Assembly: GCA_905235505.1 (NCBI GenBank)
Contig: CAJOMJ010000024.1
Span: 1 to 40,663 of the forward strand
Reading direction: 5' to 3'
Origin: Paludibacteraceae bacterium
Lineage (GTDB): Bacteria > Bacteroidota > Bacteroidia > Bacteroidales > Paludibacteraceae
DNA: 40,663 nucleotides
Shown: positions 25,112 to 32,051 of the stretch, piece by piece
Layout of the letters: every line of letters starts with the position of its first letter
How positions within the stretch are numbered: the stretch's first letter is position 1
The notes under the pieces: model-generated
Seen by the model: the letters and a program-made list of their open reading frames with translations, nothing else
Told to the model about the DNA's origin: nothing
Database searches by the model: none
Program-made: the position numbers and the translations under genes

Positions 25112-25305
25112 CACCAATTGTTTGTTGCAGGCACTACCCTCCAAGAGTCCTTATCATAAAATATGGTAGGATGTTTTAGATGGTAATATAAGTTTGTGCG
25201 TCAATACAGATATTAACCAATGATAAATATTTTAATGCTTTGAAACTTATCACGTGGCCTAAGATTGAAATCATAAACATTAAGGAATTTATAAAGCAAC
25301 TATAA
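25092..25305 (+). pseudogene. PIN-domain toxin, broken by stop and internal deletion
   Basis: From ATG 25092 the frame reads MRYIVLDTNCLLQALPSKSP, the first strand and acidic residue (D7) of a PIN ribonuclease with the usual SPYHKIW, then hits TAG at 25167. The same frame continues DVLDGNISLCVNTDI. It is then joined in another frame to TNDKYFNALKLITWPKIEII and INIKEFIKQL, the C-terminal end of the same family (up to TAA 25303-25305). About 80 residues carrying the remaining catalytic acids are missing. Intact relatives are about 130-145 residues. So toxin inactivation is certain by sequence, while the family assignment rests on the two ends. Confidence 0.85.
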
Positions 25306-25323
25306 ACCTGTATTCTCTCATTT

Positions 25324-25554
25324 GCCTATGAAAAAAACAAGATAACTACAATACATATAACACCATGCGTTATAAGCCTACACTTGAGTTTTGAAATCTC
25401 GACAGTTTCATTACTACATCTAAGTTATCAAGCAAAAGCCTATAGACGCTCACGCCTTTAGCGTGGGCTTTTGTGCAATAGATTTGATAACTTAGGATAG
25501 TCGAGAACCTCAAAACTCAAATGGAAGCATCAAAGTGCCACGCTTGTTTTATGT
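25324..25554 (+). ncRNA. Candidate structured RNA element, copy B
   Basis: It has the same architecture as 405-634. Helices: outer 25453-independent stem 25353-25357/25550-25554 with 25359-25362/25545-25548 and 25367-25370/25540-25543; 25384-25394/25510-25520 (11 bp perfect); 25398-25403/25500-25505 (6 bp); 25420-25430/25485-25495 (11 bp); 25433-25440/25466-25473 (8 bp); apical 25451-25455/25461-25465. Stem sequences differ from copy A but pairing is complete. Conserved parts: GCCTATGA at the 5' edge, GCTCACG, AGCGTGGGCTTT, ATAGATTTG, GAAGCA. Total length 231 nt against 230 in copy A. It ends 36 nt before the XRE gene. Strand as for copy A is unproven. Confidence 0.68.
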
Positions 25555-25590
25555 CTTAATATTTACCACAAAAAGGAATCTATATCTACC

Positions 25591-25800
25591 ATGGAAGAAA
25601 TCCACATTGGTCATATTATTCAATCCGAGCTTCGCCGGCAAGGCCGCTCTGTCACATGGTTTGCCCGCCAAATCCCCTGTGACCGCCGCAATGTATATGA
25701 CATCTTCAACCGTGCTTCCATTGACACCGCCCTTCTGCTACGCATCTCCTGCATCCTCCAACACGACTTCTTCTCAGATATATCACACATTATGCAATAA
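25591..25800 (+). CDS. Small XRE-type helix-turn-helix protein
   Basis: The 69-residue protein starts MEEIHIGHIIQSELRRQGRSVTWFARQ (ATG 25591). The layout helix-GRSVTWFARQ-helix-NVYDIFNR is a compact XRE/Cro-like HTH (about residues 18-55), followed by ALLLRISCILQHDFF. Very similar short proteins with SVTWFARQ and NVYxIF are common in Bacteroidetes and are usually next to mobile or phage-derived DNA; function unknown. It follows element B by 36 nt, so the element could be its leader. A shorter alternate-frame ORF starting at 25535 is ignored. Downstream, TGTGATA and GTGTGATA motifs (25800-25860) may be operator sites. Confidence 0.75.
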   Translation: MEEIHIGHIIQSELRRQGRSVTWFARQIPCDRRNVYDIFNRASIDTALLLRISCILQHDFFSDISHIMQ

Positions 25801-25888
25801 CTTCCTTCAGCACTCCGTGATATATCTTGTCTCACTTGTGTGATAAATTCTGCCACACATACATATTCTCCATTTACAGGATTCGGTG

Positions 25889-25896
25889 TAACTTTG
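25889..25896 (+). promoter_or_regulatory. Promoter -7 element
   Basis: TAACTTTG followed by CAAAAC matches the -7 consensus. No gene starts close downstream (the next is at 26067), so it could drive a leader transcript or belong to a lost gene. Confidence 0.5.
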
Positions 25897-25991
25897 CAAA
25901 ACTAAATTTTGATTATGTAAATAGTTTGCTATTTTAGTATAATTTGTTTATTTATAAAAATATGGAGTTAGTATCATTTTGCATGCTGTAA

Positions 25992-25999
25992 TACCTTTG
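25992..25999 (+). promoter_or_regulatory. Promoter -7 element before mini-lipoprotein
   Basis: TACCTTTG lies 67 nt before the ATG at 26067. The rest of 25801-26066 holds no gene. Confidence 0.5.
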
Positions 26000-26029
26000 T
26001 TTCATAAATGAACAGAAAAAATAATCCAT

Positions 26030-26045
26030 TAATAGTTGCGCACGA
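26030..26045 (+). repeat. Direct repeat, left copy
   Basis: TAATAGTTGCGCACGA differs at one of 16 positions from 26518-26533. The pair flanks the mini-lipoprotein/DUF2085 cassette. Confidence 0.6.
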
Positions 26046-26066
26046 TACAAACGAGTGCATAAGAAG

Positions 26067-26207
26067 ATGAAAAAGAATAATATAAAGATCCCGACAATCA
26101 TGAGTGCCATCGCAATTTTGATGACAAGTTGCGATGGCGGAGGCTATGTTGTTATCCCTATGTGGGTTGTTATTTTAATCATTATATGTTTTTGTTTTGG
26201 TGATTAA
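26067..26207 (+). CDS. Putative 46-residue lipoprotein
   Basis: The ATG at 26067 opens MKKNNIKIPTIMSAIAILMTSCDGGG. The N-terminus looks like a lipoprotein signal with an acceptor-type cysteine at 22 (MTSC, an imperfect lipobox), a Gly-rich spacer, then a hydrophobic helix VVIPMWVVILIIICFCFG at the C-terminus. The stop TAA (26205-26207) is one base before the ATG of the DUF2085 gene, so the two form a unit. It is too short for usual gene callers. Coding potential is supported by signal-like N-terminus and the tight spacing, not by family recognition. Confidence 0.5.
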   Translation: MKKNNIKIPTIMSAIAILMTSCDGGGYVVIPMWVVILIIICFCFGD

Positions 26208-26208
26208 T

Positions 26209-26520
26209 ATGTATTTGTGCAACATTAAACAAGATTTTGGACGTGTTCCATTATGCAATCGTAGAGCAGAACGTGCACCTCATATCGGTACATTTGTATT
26301 TCCTTTATGTTGGAGATGTACGGGATTACTGGCGGGAGGTATAATTGCAACATTGATCCACTTATGCACTTCTGTTCCTCAATGTCTTCCTTTAGCCATA
26401 GGTAGTTGCTTCCCATTAGTGATAGATTGGTCATGCCAGCGTTTAGGGGTATGCGAAAGTACAAACCGGCGCAGATTCGTTACTGGTTTCTTTCTTGGAG
26501 GATGTCAAATCTTTTTATAA
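26209..26520 (+). CDS. DUF2085 family membrane protein
   Basis: The product is 103 residues from ATG 26209 (MYLCNIKQDFGR). It shows the DUF2085 pattern: CNRRAERAPHIGTFVFPLCWRCTGLLAGG, with the FPLCxRCTG core (about 32-40), two hydrophobic segments, then PLVIDWSCQRLGVCESTNRRRFVTG where ID, ESxNxxRFxTG are the second signature. Function is unknown; the cysteine pair and histidine suggest metal binding, which is inference. Longer TTG/GTG starts at 26197 and 26200 are possible but overlap the lipoprotein gene. The stop codon lies inside the right-hand direct repeat. Confidence 0.78.
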   Translation: MYLCNIKQDFGRVPLCNRRAERAPHIGTFVFPLCWRCTGLLAGGIIATLIHLCTSVPQCLPLAIGSCFPLVIDWSCQRLGVCESTNRRRFVTGFFLGGCQIFL

Positions 26521-26533
26521 TAGTTGCACACGA
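26518..26533 (+). repeat. Direct repeat, right copy
   Basis: TAATAGTTGCACACGA is the partner of 26030-26045. It includes the DUF2085 stop codon and runs into a gene fragment. Confidence 0.6.
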
Positions 26534-26637
26534 CAAAGTCTCTCCTCCATGCCCGCAAAGTCTATGACAACGGCAATATATTCATCCTCCTGCCCGACGA
26601 CAAACGCTACACCCTCCAAGGCGCAGAGGTCAAGTAA
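26524..26637 (+). pseudogene. C-terminal fragment of a secreted-protein gene
   Basis: The frame after a TAG reads TTKSLLHARKVYDNGNIFIL, then LPDDKRYTLQGAEVK and TAA (26635-26637). The ending KV-x-NG-x-IxIL-x4-R-Y-TLxGxEVK is the common tail of secreted Bacteroidales proteins (repeat/sorting-like C-termini). No start codon and no N-terminal portion remain, so this is the leftover end of a gene removed or split by the adjacent cassette. Codon use is C-ending as in the housekeeping genes. Confidence in the fragment's origin is moderate. Confidence 0.5.
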
Positions 26638-26651
26638 CCTTTCACATTCTC

Positions 26652-26736
26652 GTAGAGACGCGATACTGTCACGTCTCTCTCACACATCCGCATCATAGAG
26701 ACAGCAAAGTATTGCGCGTATAACAATCGTCTCTAT
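26652..26736. repeat. Two GAGAC...GTCTC palindromes
   Basis: GAGACG/CGTCTC (26655-26660/26672-26677) and ATAGAGAC/GTCTCTAT (26695-26702/26729-26736) are further members of the family seen at 23568 and 24560. Confidence 0.7.
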
Positions 26737-26789
26737 AGGCAATAAAGGAGACAGCACAGCAAAAGAACGTTAATGAATTGAAAAACAAT

Positions 26790-26818
26790 CACGGGCGGCT
26801 CAAATTGAGTCGCCCGTG
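26790..26818 (-). terminator. Terminator of the Fic gene
   Basis: The hairpin CACGGGCG-x-CTCAA / TTGAG-x-CGCCCGTG is followed on the minus strand by ATTGTTTTT. It begins 7 nt past the fic stop codon. Confidence 0.8.
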
Positions 26819-26824
26819 GTGTGT

Positions 26825-27859
26825 TTAGAAGTATTCTCTTACCGCAAATTCATATTGCTCAATGAAGATTTTCTTAAATGCATACAGGTTGTTTTGTTCA
26901 TAGAAAACAAGCATGGCTTTCTTGTAATCTATCGAATCTACTGTTCTGAACGACAATGGGCAGTAACCGTTTGCTATCAGCAACGCGTTGCTCGTTATAC
27001 GCGCCGTACGTTTGTTTCCGTCCATAAACGGTTGAATATAACTTAGCAACAATAACGCTAACAACGCTTTCTCGAATATATTGTTTCTGCTGTTAATGAG
27101 TTCGCATGTGTCATTTACCGCCTCACGAATCTGAAACTCATTATCCAACGGCCTGTATTGCGTACCCGTAATACCTACGCGCCGATGCCGAAGACCTTTA
27201 TCTACTGATAGTTCCTTTGTTAGTAACCTGTGTATGTCCTCAATATGACTTATAGACAGAGTCTGCAAATAATCGGGATTGTCCAATACAAAACGTAATG
27301 CATCTTTATGGTTTAGTAGCATTACGGCTTCCTCTTTGGTTTTTCCTTCTGCCGTCTTACTCTCCCGTAGCAGTCGCTCGGTTTCTAAAAGAGAATAGGT
27401 ATTACCCTCAATCTGCGAGGATTTCCAACTCAAGTCTATCCCCAGACGCTCCATTTCTTTGCGATACTCATATTCACTCATATCCTCCAGATGTGCTCGG
27501 AATTCTGATTGCAGTCTATTCAAGCGGTCTGCTTCTTCGGCTGTAAACAGCGAAACTGACACAAGTTGCCCGGTGATAAGATCAAAATTAAAACTTGTTT
27601 GTACCTGCCTTTCGTCTGTTTCTTGCGCAAAATAAGCATCCAAATCCAATGGCCTCAACAAACGTGCATTGTAAGACAAAGAATAACGTGTGGCACGCGC
27701 CTTTCCCGCCACCACTATATCACCATCAGCTACTCCTGCTGCTATCAGCCGTTTAAGTGTCGCATCGCTTTCCTTAAAACTGATACCGGTTCTGATTTCT
27801 TCACGGGACGAGTTGGGATGATAGTGCAGAAATTGCAGTATCTCATGAGTTGTTTCCAT
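26825..27859 (-). CDS. Fic family protein with substituted catalytic histidine
   Basis: Fic proteins usually transfer AMP to target hydroxyls. This 344-residue protein has an N-terminal winged-helix-like region (METTHEILQFLHYHPNSSREEI, GVADGDIVVAGKARATRY), an inhibitory-helix motif SSQIEGN (S-x3-E-G, class II autoinhibition), and a Fic core. The active loop reads YIQPFMDGNKRTAR instead of HPFxxGN(G/K)R: the codon is CAA (Gln) where catalytic His is expected. The C-terminal NALLIANGYCPLSFRTVDSIDYKKAMLVFYEQNN is typical of Bacteroidetes relatives. It has its own promoter (27882-27889) and terminator. With Gln it may be inactive as an AMPylator, or use another chemistry. Confidence 0.9.
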   Translation of the reverse strand: METTHEILQFLHYHPNSSREEIRTGISFKESDATLKRLIAAGVADGDIVVAGKARATRYSLSYNARLLRPLDLDAYFAQETDERQVQTSFNFDLITGQLVSVSLFTAEEADRLNRLQSEFRAHLEDMSEYEYRKEMERLGIDLSWKSSQIEGNTYSLLETERLLRESKTAEGKTKEEAVMLLNHKDALRFVLDNPDYLQTLSISHIEDIHRLLTKELSVDKGLRHRRVGITGTQYRPLDNEFQIREAVNDTCELINSRNNIFEKALLALLLLSYIQPFMDGNKRTARITSNALLIANGYCPLSFRTVDSIDYKKAMLVFYEQNNLYAFKKIFIEQYEFAVREYF

Positions 27860-27881
27860 TGTGCATTGTAATAAATCGGTG

Positions 27882-27889
27882 CAAAGTTA
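27882..27889 (-). promoter_or_regulatory. fic promoter -7 element
   Basis: TAACTTTG on the minus strand, followed by CACCG, gives a leader of about 17 nt to the ATG at 27859. Confidence 0.7.
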
Positions 27890-28029
27890 CAAAAAATATT
27901 CTGATTATCGGCTCAATCTAAGCAGAAAAATGCAATAATTCTAACTTTTTTGAGCCGATTCCCGCTAAATTCCCATATTATTAACTATGTATGGCGGCAT
28001 CGGTATACTTGCAATTTACATAAATACCG

Positions 28030-28061
28030 TTTGCATATTTGCTTTTATTTTGCTATCTTTG
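28030..28061 (+). promoter_or_regulatory. nadC promoter
   Basis: TTTG (28030-28033) and TATCTTTG (28054-28061) are 20 nt apart. The leader to ATG 28132 is about 65 nt, and it excludes the longer in-frame start at 28039. Confidence 0.85.
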
Positions 28062-28131
28062 CAGCCGTATAAGTGTGCGCCGCAACAAGCACACAATATG
28101 CATACTTGGAACACAATTATTACTTGATATT

Positions 28132-29007
28132 ATGAAATATATTTCAACAGAAGAACTGAACAAGCTGATAGCACAATGGTTCAAAGAGGACATAGGTGAC
28201 GGCGACCACACCTCGCTCAGTTGCATACCCGAAACAGCCATGGGGTGCCAGCAGCTCATTATCAAAGAAGAAGGCATACTGGCAGGCGTGGAAGTGGCTG
28301 AACATGTGATTCACTATTTCGACCCCGACCTGCGCATTGAGTCGTTCATCAAAGACGGTGCCCACGTAGTGCCCGGCGACATCGCATTCCGCGTATATGG
28401 CAAAGTGCTGAGCCTGCTTCAGGTGGAGCGCACCATGCTCAATATCATGCAGCGCATGTCGGGCATAGCCACCACTGCCAACCGCTATCAGTCGCTCATT
28501 GCCGACACCGGCTGCCGTGTCCTCGACACCCGCAAGACTACACCCGGTCTGCGGCTCTTGGAGAAAGAGGCGGTGGCAATAGGCGGAGGCACCAACCACC
28601 GCATCGGACTCTTCGACATGATACTGCTCAAAGACAACCATGTGGACTTTGCAGGAGGCATAACAGCTGCCATTACACGCGCACAAGACTATTGCAAGCA
28701 GAACAATAAAGACTTGCGCATCGAAATAGAAGTGCGCAACGAGAACGAGATACGCGAGGCTTTGGCTACCAACGGCGCAGACCGTATCATGCTCGACAAC
28801 TTCACTCCCGAGCGCACACGCAAGGCTGTGGAGATAATCCGCCTGTGGGAGAAGCAGAATGGTCGTCACATCGAGATAGAGTCTTCCGGAGGAATAACCA
28901 TTCAGACCATTCGCGACTATGCTGTCTGCGGTGTGGACTTCGTGAGTGTAGGAGCACTCACCCACTCCGTGAAGAGTCTCGACATGTCCTTCAAAGCCGT
29001 CAAATAA
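28132..29007 (+). CDS. nadC: Carboxylating nicotinate-nucleotide diphosphorylase
   Basis: NadC (quinolinate phosphoribosyltransferase) makes nicotinate mononucleotide from quinolinate and PRPP in de novo NAD synthesis. From ATG 28132 it is 291 residues, the normal length. Visible: EDIGDGDHTS (17-26), VERTMLNIMQRMSGIAT (about 98-114), the substrate-binding TRKTTPGLRLLEKEAVAIGGGTNHRIGLFD (split; residues about 135-165), KDNH, IEVEVRNENE-type strand, MLDNF, and ESSGGI near 245. It is cytosolic. The next step's enzyme NadD is at 12468. Confidence 0.96.
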   Translation: MKYISTEELNKLIAQWFKEDIGDGDHTSLSCIPETAMGCQQLIIKEEGILAGVEVAEHVIHYFDPDLRIESFIKDGAHVVPGDIAFRVYGKVLSLLQVERTMLNIMQRMSGIATTANRYQSLIADTGCRVLDTRKTTPGLRLLEKEAVAIGGGTNHRIGLFDMILLKDNHVDFAGGITAAITRAQDYCKQNNKDLRIEIEVRNENEIREALATNGADRIMLDNFTPERTRKAVEIIRLWEKQNGRHIEIESSGGITIQTIRDYAVCGVDFVSVGALTHSVKSLDMSFKAVK

Positions 29008-29135
29008 TAATATCATCCATATTCCGTGTCCGAAGACGGGCAAATTTTCAAGCCGGACCAAGCCAAGTGTTTGCTCACTCTTTGCCCACTCTTTAGGTAC
29101 ACCTCAAATAGTAATATTGTCAATATTGCACTACT

Positions 29136-30932
29136 ATGATACAAGAAAGAATCAATTCTCTAAGAAAACTAATGCAGCAGCACGGACTGAGTGCATACAT
29201 AGTGCCCGGCACCGACCCGCACGCAAGCGAGTACATGGCTGACCATTGGAAAGAAATCACGTGGCTCAGCGGGTTCAAGGGCGAAACGGGAACCGTACTC
29301 GCAACCCTCACCGAAGCCTTTCTTTGGACTGACTCACGCTATTATCTGCAGGCAGACAAAGAGTTGGCTGGCACAGGTGTCAGCCTTATGCGCGAAAGCG
29401 ACATCGACACCCCAACCATTCCCGAGTGGCTCACAGCAAACTTGCAGAGCGGAGACAAAGTTGGCGTAAACCCCGAAATGTTCACCGTCAGCGGTTACAA
29501 AGCATTGGCTGACCAATTATCTGAATCAGGCATATCGCTCAAGAGCATAGATTTTATCCGCATGCTTTGGACAGAGAATCGTCCGCCCATACCGCAAGTG
29601 CCTTTGTATGAGTACAAAGCAGAGTTCGCAGGCGAGACTACACAAAGCAAACTCACTCGGGTAAGAGAAGAGTTACAGAAGAAAAAAGCAGATACCATGG
29701 TTATCTCCGCCCTCGATGAGATAGCATGGTTGCTGAATATCCGCGGTCTGGATGTGGATTTCAATCCTGTGGTAATCAGCTATCTGCTGCTCGAGCAGGA
29801 TAATTGCACCTTGTTTGTTGATAAAACCAAGGTAACTGCCGAGGCTGCGGAGTATCTCAGGAAAGAGAATATCACGATAAAAGAATACGAAGATATCTTC
29901 CCCGCTCTCAATGCCCTGCCTGTCTCTGCAACCGTGCTCTTCGATGGCAACCGCCTCAACCGCGCATTGTATGAGGCACTGCCTGAGCAATGCAGAAAGA
30001 TAGATGTGCAATCGCCCGTAATGGTTCTCAAAAGCATAAAGAACGAGGTGGAACTCGAAGGCGAACGAATAGCAATGAGACAGGATGCCGTGGCTCTTAC
30101 ACGTTTCTTCCGCTGGCTGGAGGAGGAGGCTTTCAAAGGCGGAAATACTCCTACAGAATACGACCTGATGGAGAAACTGCACGAATATCGTGCTATGGGC
30201 AGGAACTTCGTAACCGAGAGCTTCGGCACTATAGCAGGCTATAAAGGCAACGGAGCCATCGTACACTACGAAGCCACCAAAGATGACTGCGCCGTTGTAC
30301 ATCCGGAAGGCATGTTGCTGCTCGACTCAGGAGGACAGTATCTTGACGGCACTACCGACATCACCCGTACAGTATGGCTCGGCGGAGAAATACCCTCGCA
30401 GGCAAAACTTGATTTTACTTACGTACTGAAAGGTCATATAGCACTCGCCTCCATTCATTTCCCGCAAGGTACACGTGGTAACCAGCTTGACGCACTCGCC
30501 AAACAATATATGTGGCAGGCAGGCATTACTTTCGGGCATGGCACCGGGCACGGCGTAGGACATTTCCTCGGTTGCCATGAGGGGCCGCAGAACGTACGCA
30601 CCGACAACAACCCCACCCCTCTGCGAGTGGGCAACATCTGCTCCGACGAACCCGGCATATACAGAACAGGCGAATGGGGAGTGAGAATAGAGAATCTTGT
30701 GGCAGTCAAAGAGGCGGAGCAGACAGAAATGCGTACCACCGGCGACAAGTTCCTCTGCTGGGAAACCCTCACCTTATGCTACTATGACACAAGCCTCATC
30801 GAGATGTCACTGCTTACTGAACAAGAAAAAACATGGCTCAACAACTATCACGAAAGAGTGTATAACGAGATAAGCCCTATGCTCACCAAAGACGAAGCGG
30901 CTTGGCTTAGAAACAAATGTAAAGCGATATGA
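29136..30932 (+). CDS. pepP: Xaa-Pro aminopeptidase (M24B)
   Basis: The enzyme removes N-terminal residues before proline. At 598 residues it is the three-domain eukaryote-like form common in Bacteroidetes: two creatinase-like N-terminal domains (about 1-310) and a pita-bread metallopeptidase domain. Metal ligands are recognisable: the two aspartates in LLLDSGGQYLDGTTDITRT (about 395-410), His in GHGTGHGVGHFLGCHEGP (about 470-486), Glu in SDEPGIY and Glu in GVRIENL. No signal peptide is present, so it is cytosolic. Its stop overlaps the prfB start (ATGA), indicating coupling. Confidence 0.94.
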   Translation: MIQERINSLRKLMQQHGLSAYIVPGTDPHASEYMADHWKEITWLSGFKGETGTVLATLTEAFLWTDSRYYLQADKELAGTGVSLMRESDIDTPTIPEWLTANLQSGDKVGVNPEMFTVSGYKALADQLSESGISLKSIDFIRMLWTENRPPIPQVPLYEYKAEFAGETTQSKLTRVREELQKKKADTMVISALDEIAWLLNIRGLDVDFNPVVISYLLLEQDNCTLFVDKTKVTAEAAEYLRKENITIKEYEDIFPALNALPVSATVLFDGNRLNRALYEALPEQCRKIDVQSPVMVLKSIKNEVELEGERIAMRQDAVALTRFFRWLEEEAFKGGNTPTEYDLMEKLHEYRAMGRNFVTESFGTIAGYKGNGAIVHYEATKDDCAVVHPEGMLLLDSGGQYLDGTTDITRTVWLGGEIPSQAKLDFTYVLKGHIALASIHFPQGTRGNQLDALAKQYMWQAGITFGHGTGHGVGHFLGCHEGPQNVRTDNNPTPLRVGNICSDEPGIYRTGEWGVRIENLVAVKEAEQTEMRTTGDKFLCWETLTLCYYDTSLIEMSLLTEQEKTWLNNYHERVYNEISPMLTKDEAAWLRNKCKAI

Positions 30933-32035
30933 TAACTCAAGAACAACTGAAAGACATACAAGAGCGCACTGACAAGTTGCGTCATTATCTCAATATCGAC
31001 GAGAAACAGGTGCAACTCAAAGAGGAAGAACTGCGCACACAAGACCCCGAATTCTGGAACGACCAGAAGGCTGCCGAATTACAAATGAAGAAGGTGAAGA
31101 CCCTGAAAAACTGGATTCAGGGTTATGAAATAGTCAACAAGGCGGCAGAAGAACTGATTCTCGCCTTAGACTACTTCAAGGAGGAAATCGTCACGGAAGA
31201 AGAAGTGGATGCCGCCTACGCTAATGCACTCAGAGAAGTGGAAACACTTGAGATGAAGAACATGCTCTCTCACGACGAAGACCAAATGCCGGCAGTACTC
31301 AAAATCGTGGCAGGAGCCGGAGGCACCGAAGCACAAGACTGGGCGGATATGCTCATGCGTATGTATCTCCGTTATTGCGAGAAACACGGCTACAAAACCA
31401 CCATACAGAACTTGCAGGAGGGCGAAGAAGCAGGTATCAAGACCGTCACTTTCAATGTGGAAGGCGACATGGCATACGGCTACCTCAAGTCAGAGAATGG
31501 TGTTCACCGGCTCGTGCGCGTCTCACCCTACAACGCACAAGGCAAGCGTATGACCTCCTTCGCCTCGGTATTCGTAGTACCGCTTATCGACGACACTATA
31601 GAAGTGGATGTGAATCCGGCTGGAATAAGTTGGGATACTTTCCGCTCATCCGGCGCAGGCGGACAAAACGTGAACAAAGTGGAGTCAGGAGTACGTCTGC
31701 ACTATAAGTTCAAAAACCCCTTGACAGGCGAAGACGACGAGATAGTCATCGAAAACACCGAGACCCGCGACCAGCCTAAGAACCGCGAGAATGCCCTCCG
31801 TCTGCTGCGCTCGCAACTCTACGAACTGGAACTGGAGAAGCGCCGTCAGGCTGCCGCCAAAGTGGAGGCAGGCAAGAAGAAGATTGAATGGGGTAGCCAG
31901 ATTCGCTCATACGTCTTCGATGACCGCCGTGTGAAAGACCATCGCACCAACTACCAGACCTCAAACGTAAATGCAGTGATGGACGGCGACTTGGACGAAT
32001 TCATCAAAGCCTACCTCATGGAGTTCCCCGACTGA
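30929..32035 (+). CDS. prfB: Peptide chain release factor 2
   Basis: RF2 releases peptides at UGA and UAA codons. The 368-residue single frame begins at ATG 30929, overlapping pepP by 4 bp. The GGQ motif sits in RSSGAGGQNVNKVES (about 232-246) and the codon-recognition motif in VRVSPYNAQGKR (SPY in place of SPF). The N-terminal stretch DKLRHYLNIDEKQ covers the place where many prfB genes have an in-frame UGA and +1 programmed frameshift; here no stop is present, so that autoregulation is absent. All domains are full length. It is cytosolic. Confidence 0.96.
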   Translation: MITQEQLKDIQERTDKLRHYLNIDEKQVQLKEEELRTQDPEFWNDQKAAELQMKKVKTLKNWIQGYEIVNKAAEELILALDYFKEEIVTEEEVDAAYANALREVETLEMKNMLSHDEDQMPAVLKIVAGAGGTEAQDWADMLMRMYLRYCEKHGYKTTIQNLQEGEEAGIKTVTFNVEGDMAYGYLKSENGVHRLVRVSPYNAQGKRMTSFASVFVVPLIDDTIEVDVNPAGISWDTFRSSGAGGQNVNKVESGVRLHYKFKNPLTGEDDEIVIENTETRDQPKNRENALRLLRSQLYELELEKRRQAAAKVEAGKKKIEWGSQIRSYVFDDRRVKDHRTNYQTSNVNAVMDGDLDEFIKAYLMEFPD

Positions 32036-32051
32036 TAAAAACACCTATGAC

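Noticed and set aside
28144-29061. 305-codon minus-strand ORF
   Set aside because: Exact antisense of nadC with no promoter; composition is that of a shadow frame.
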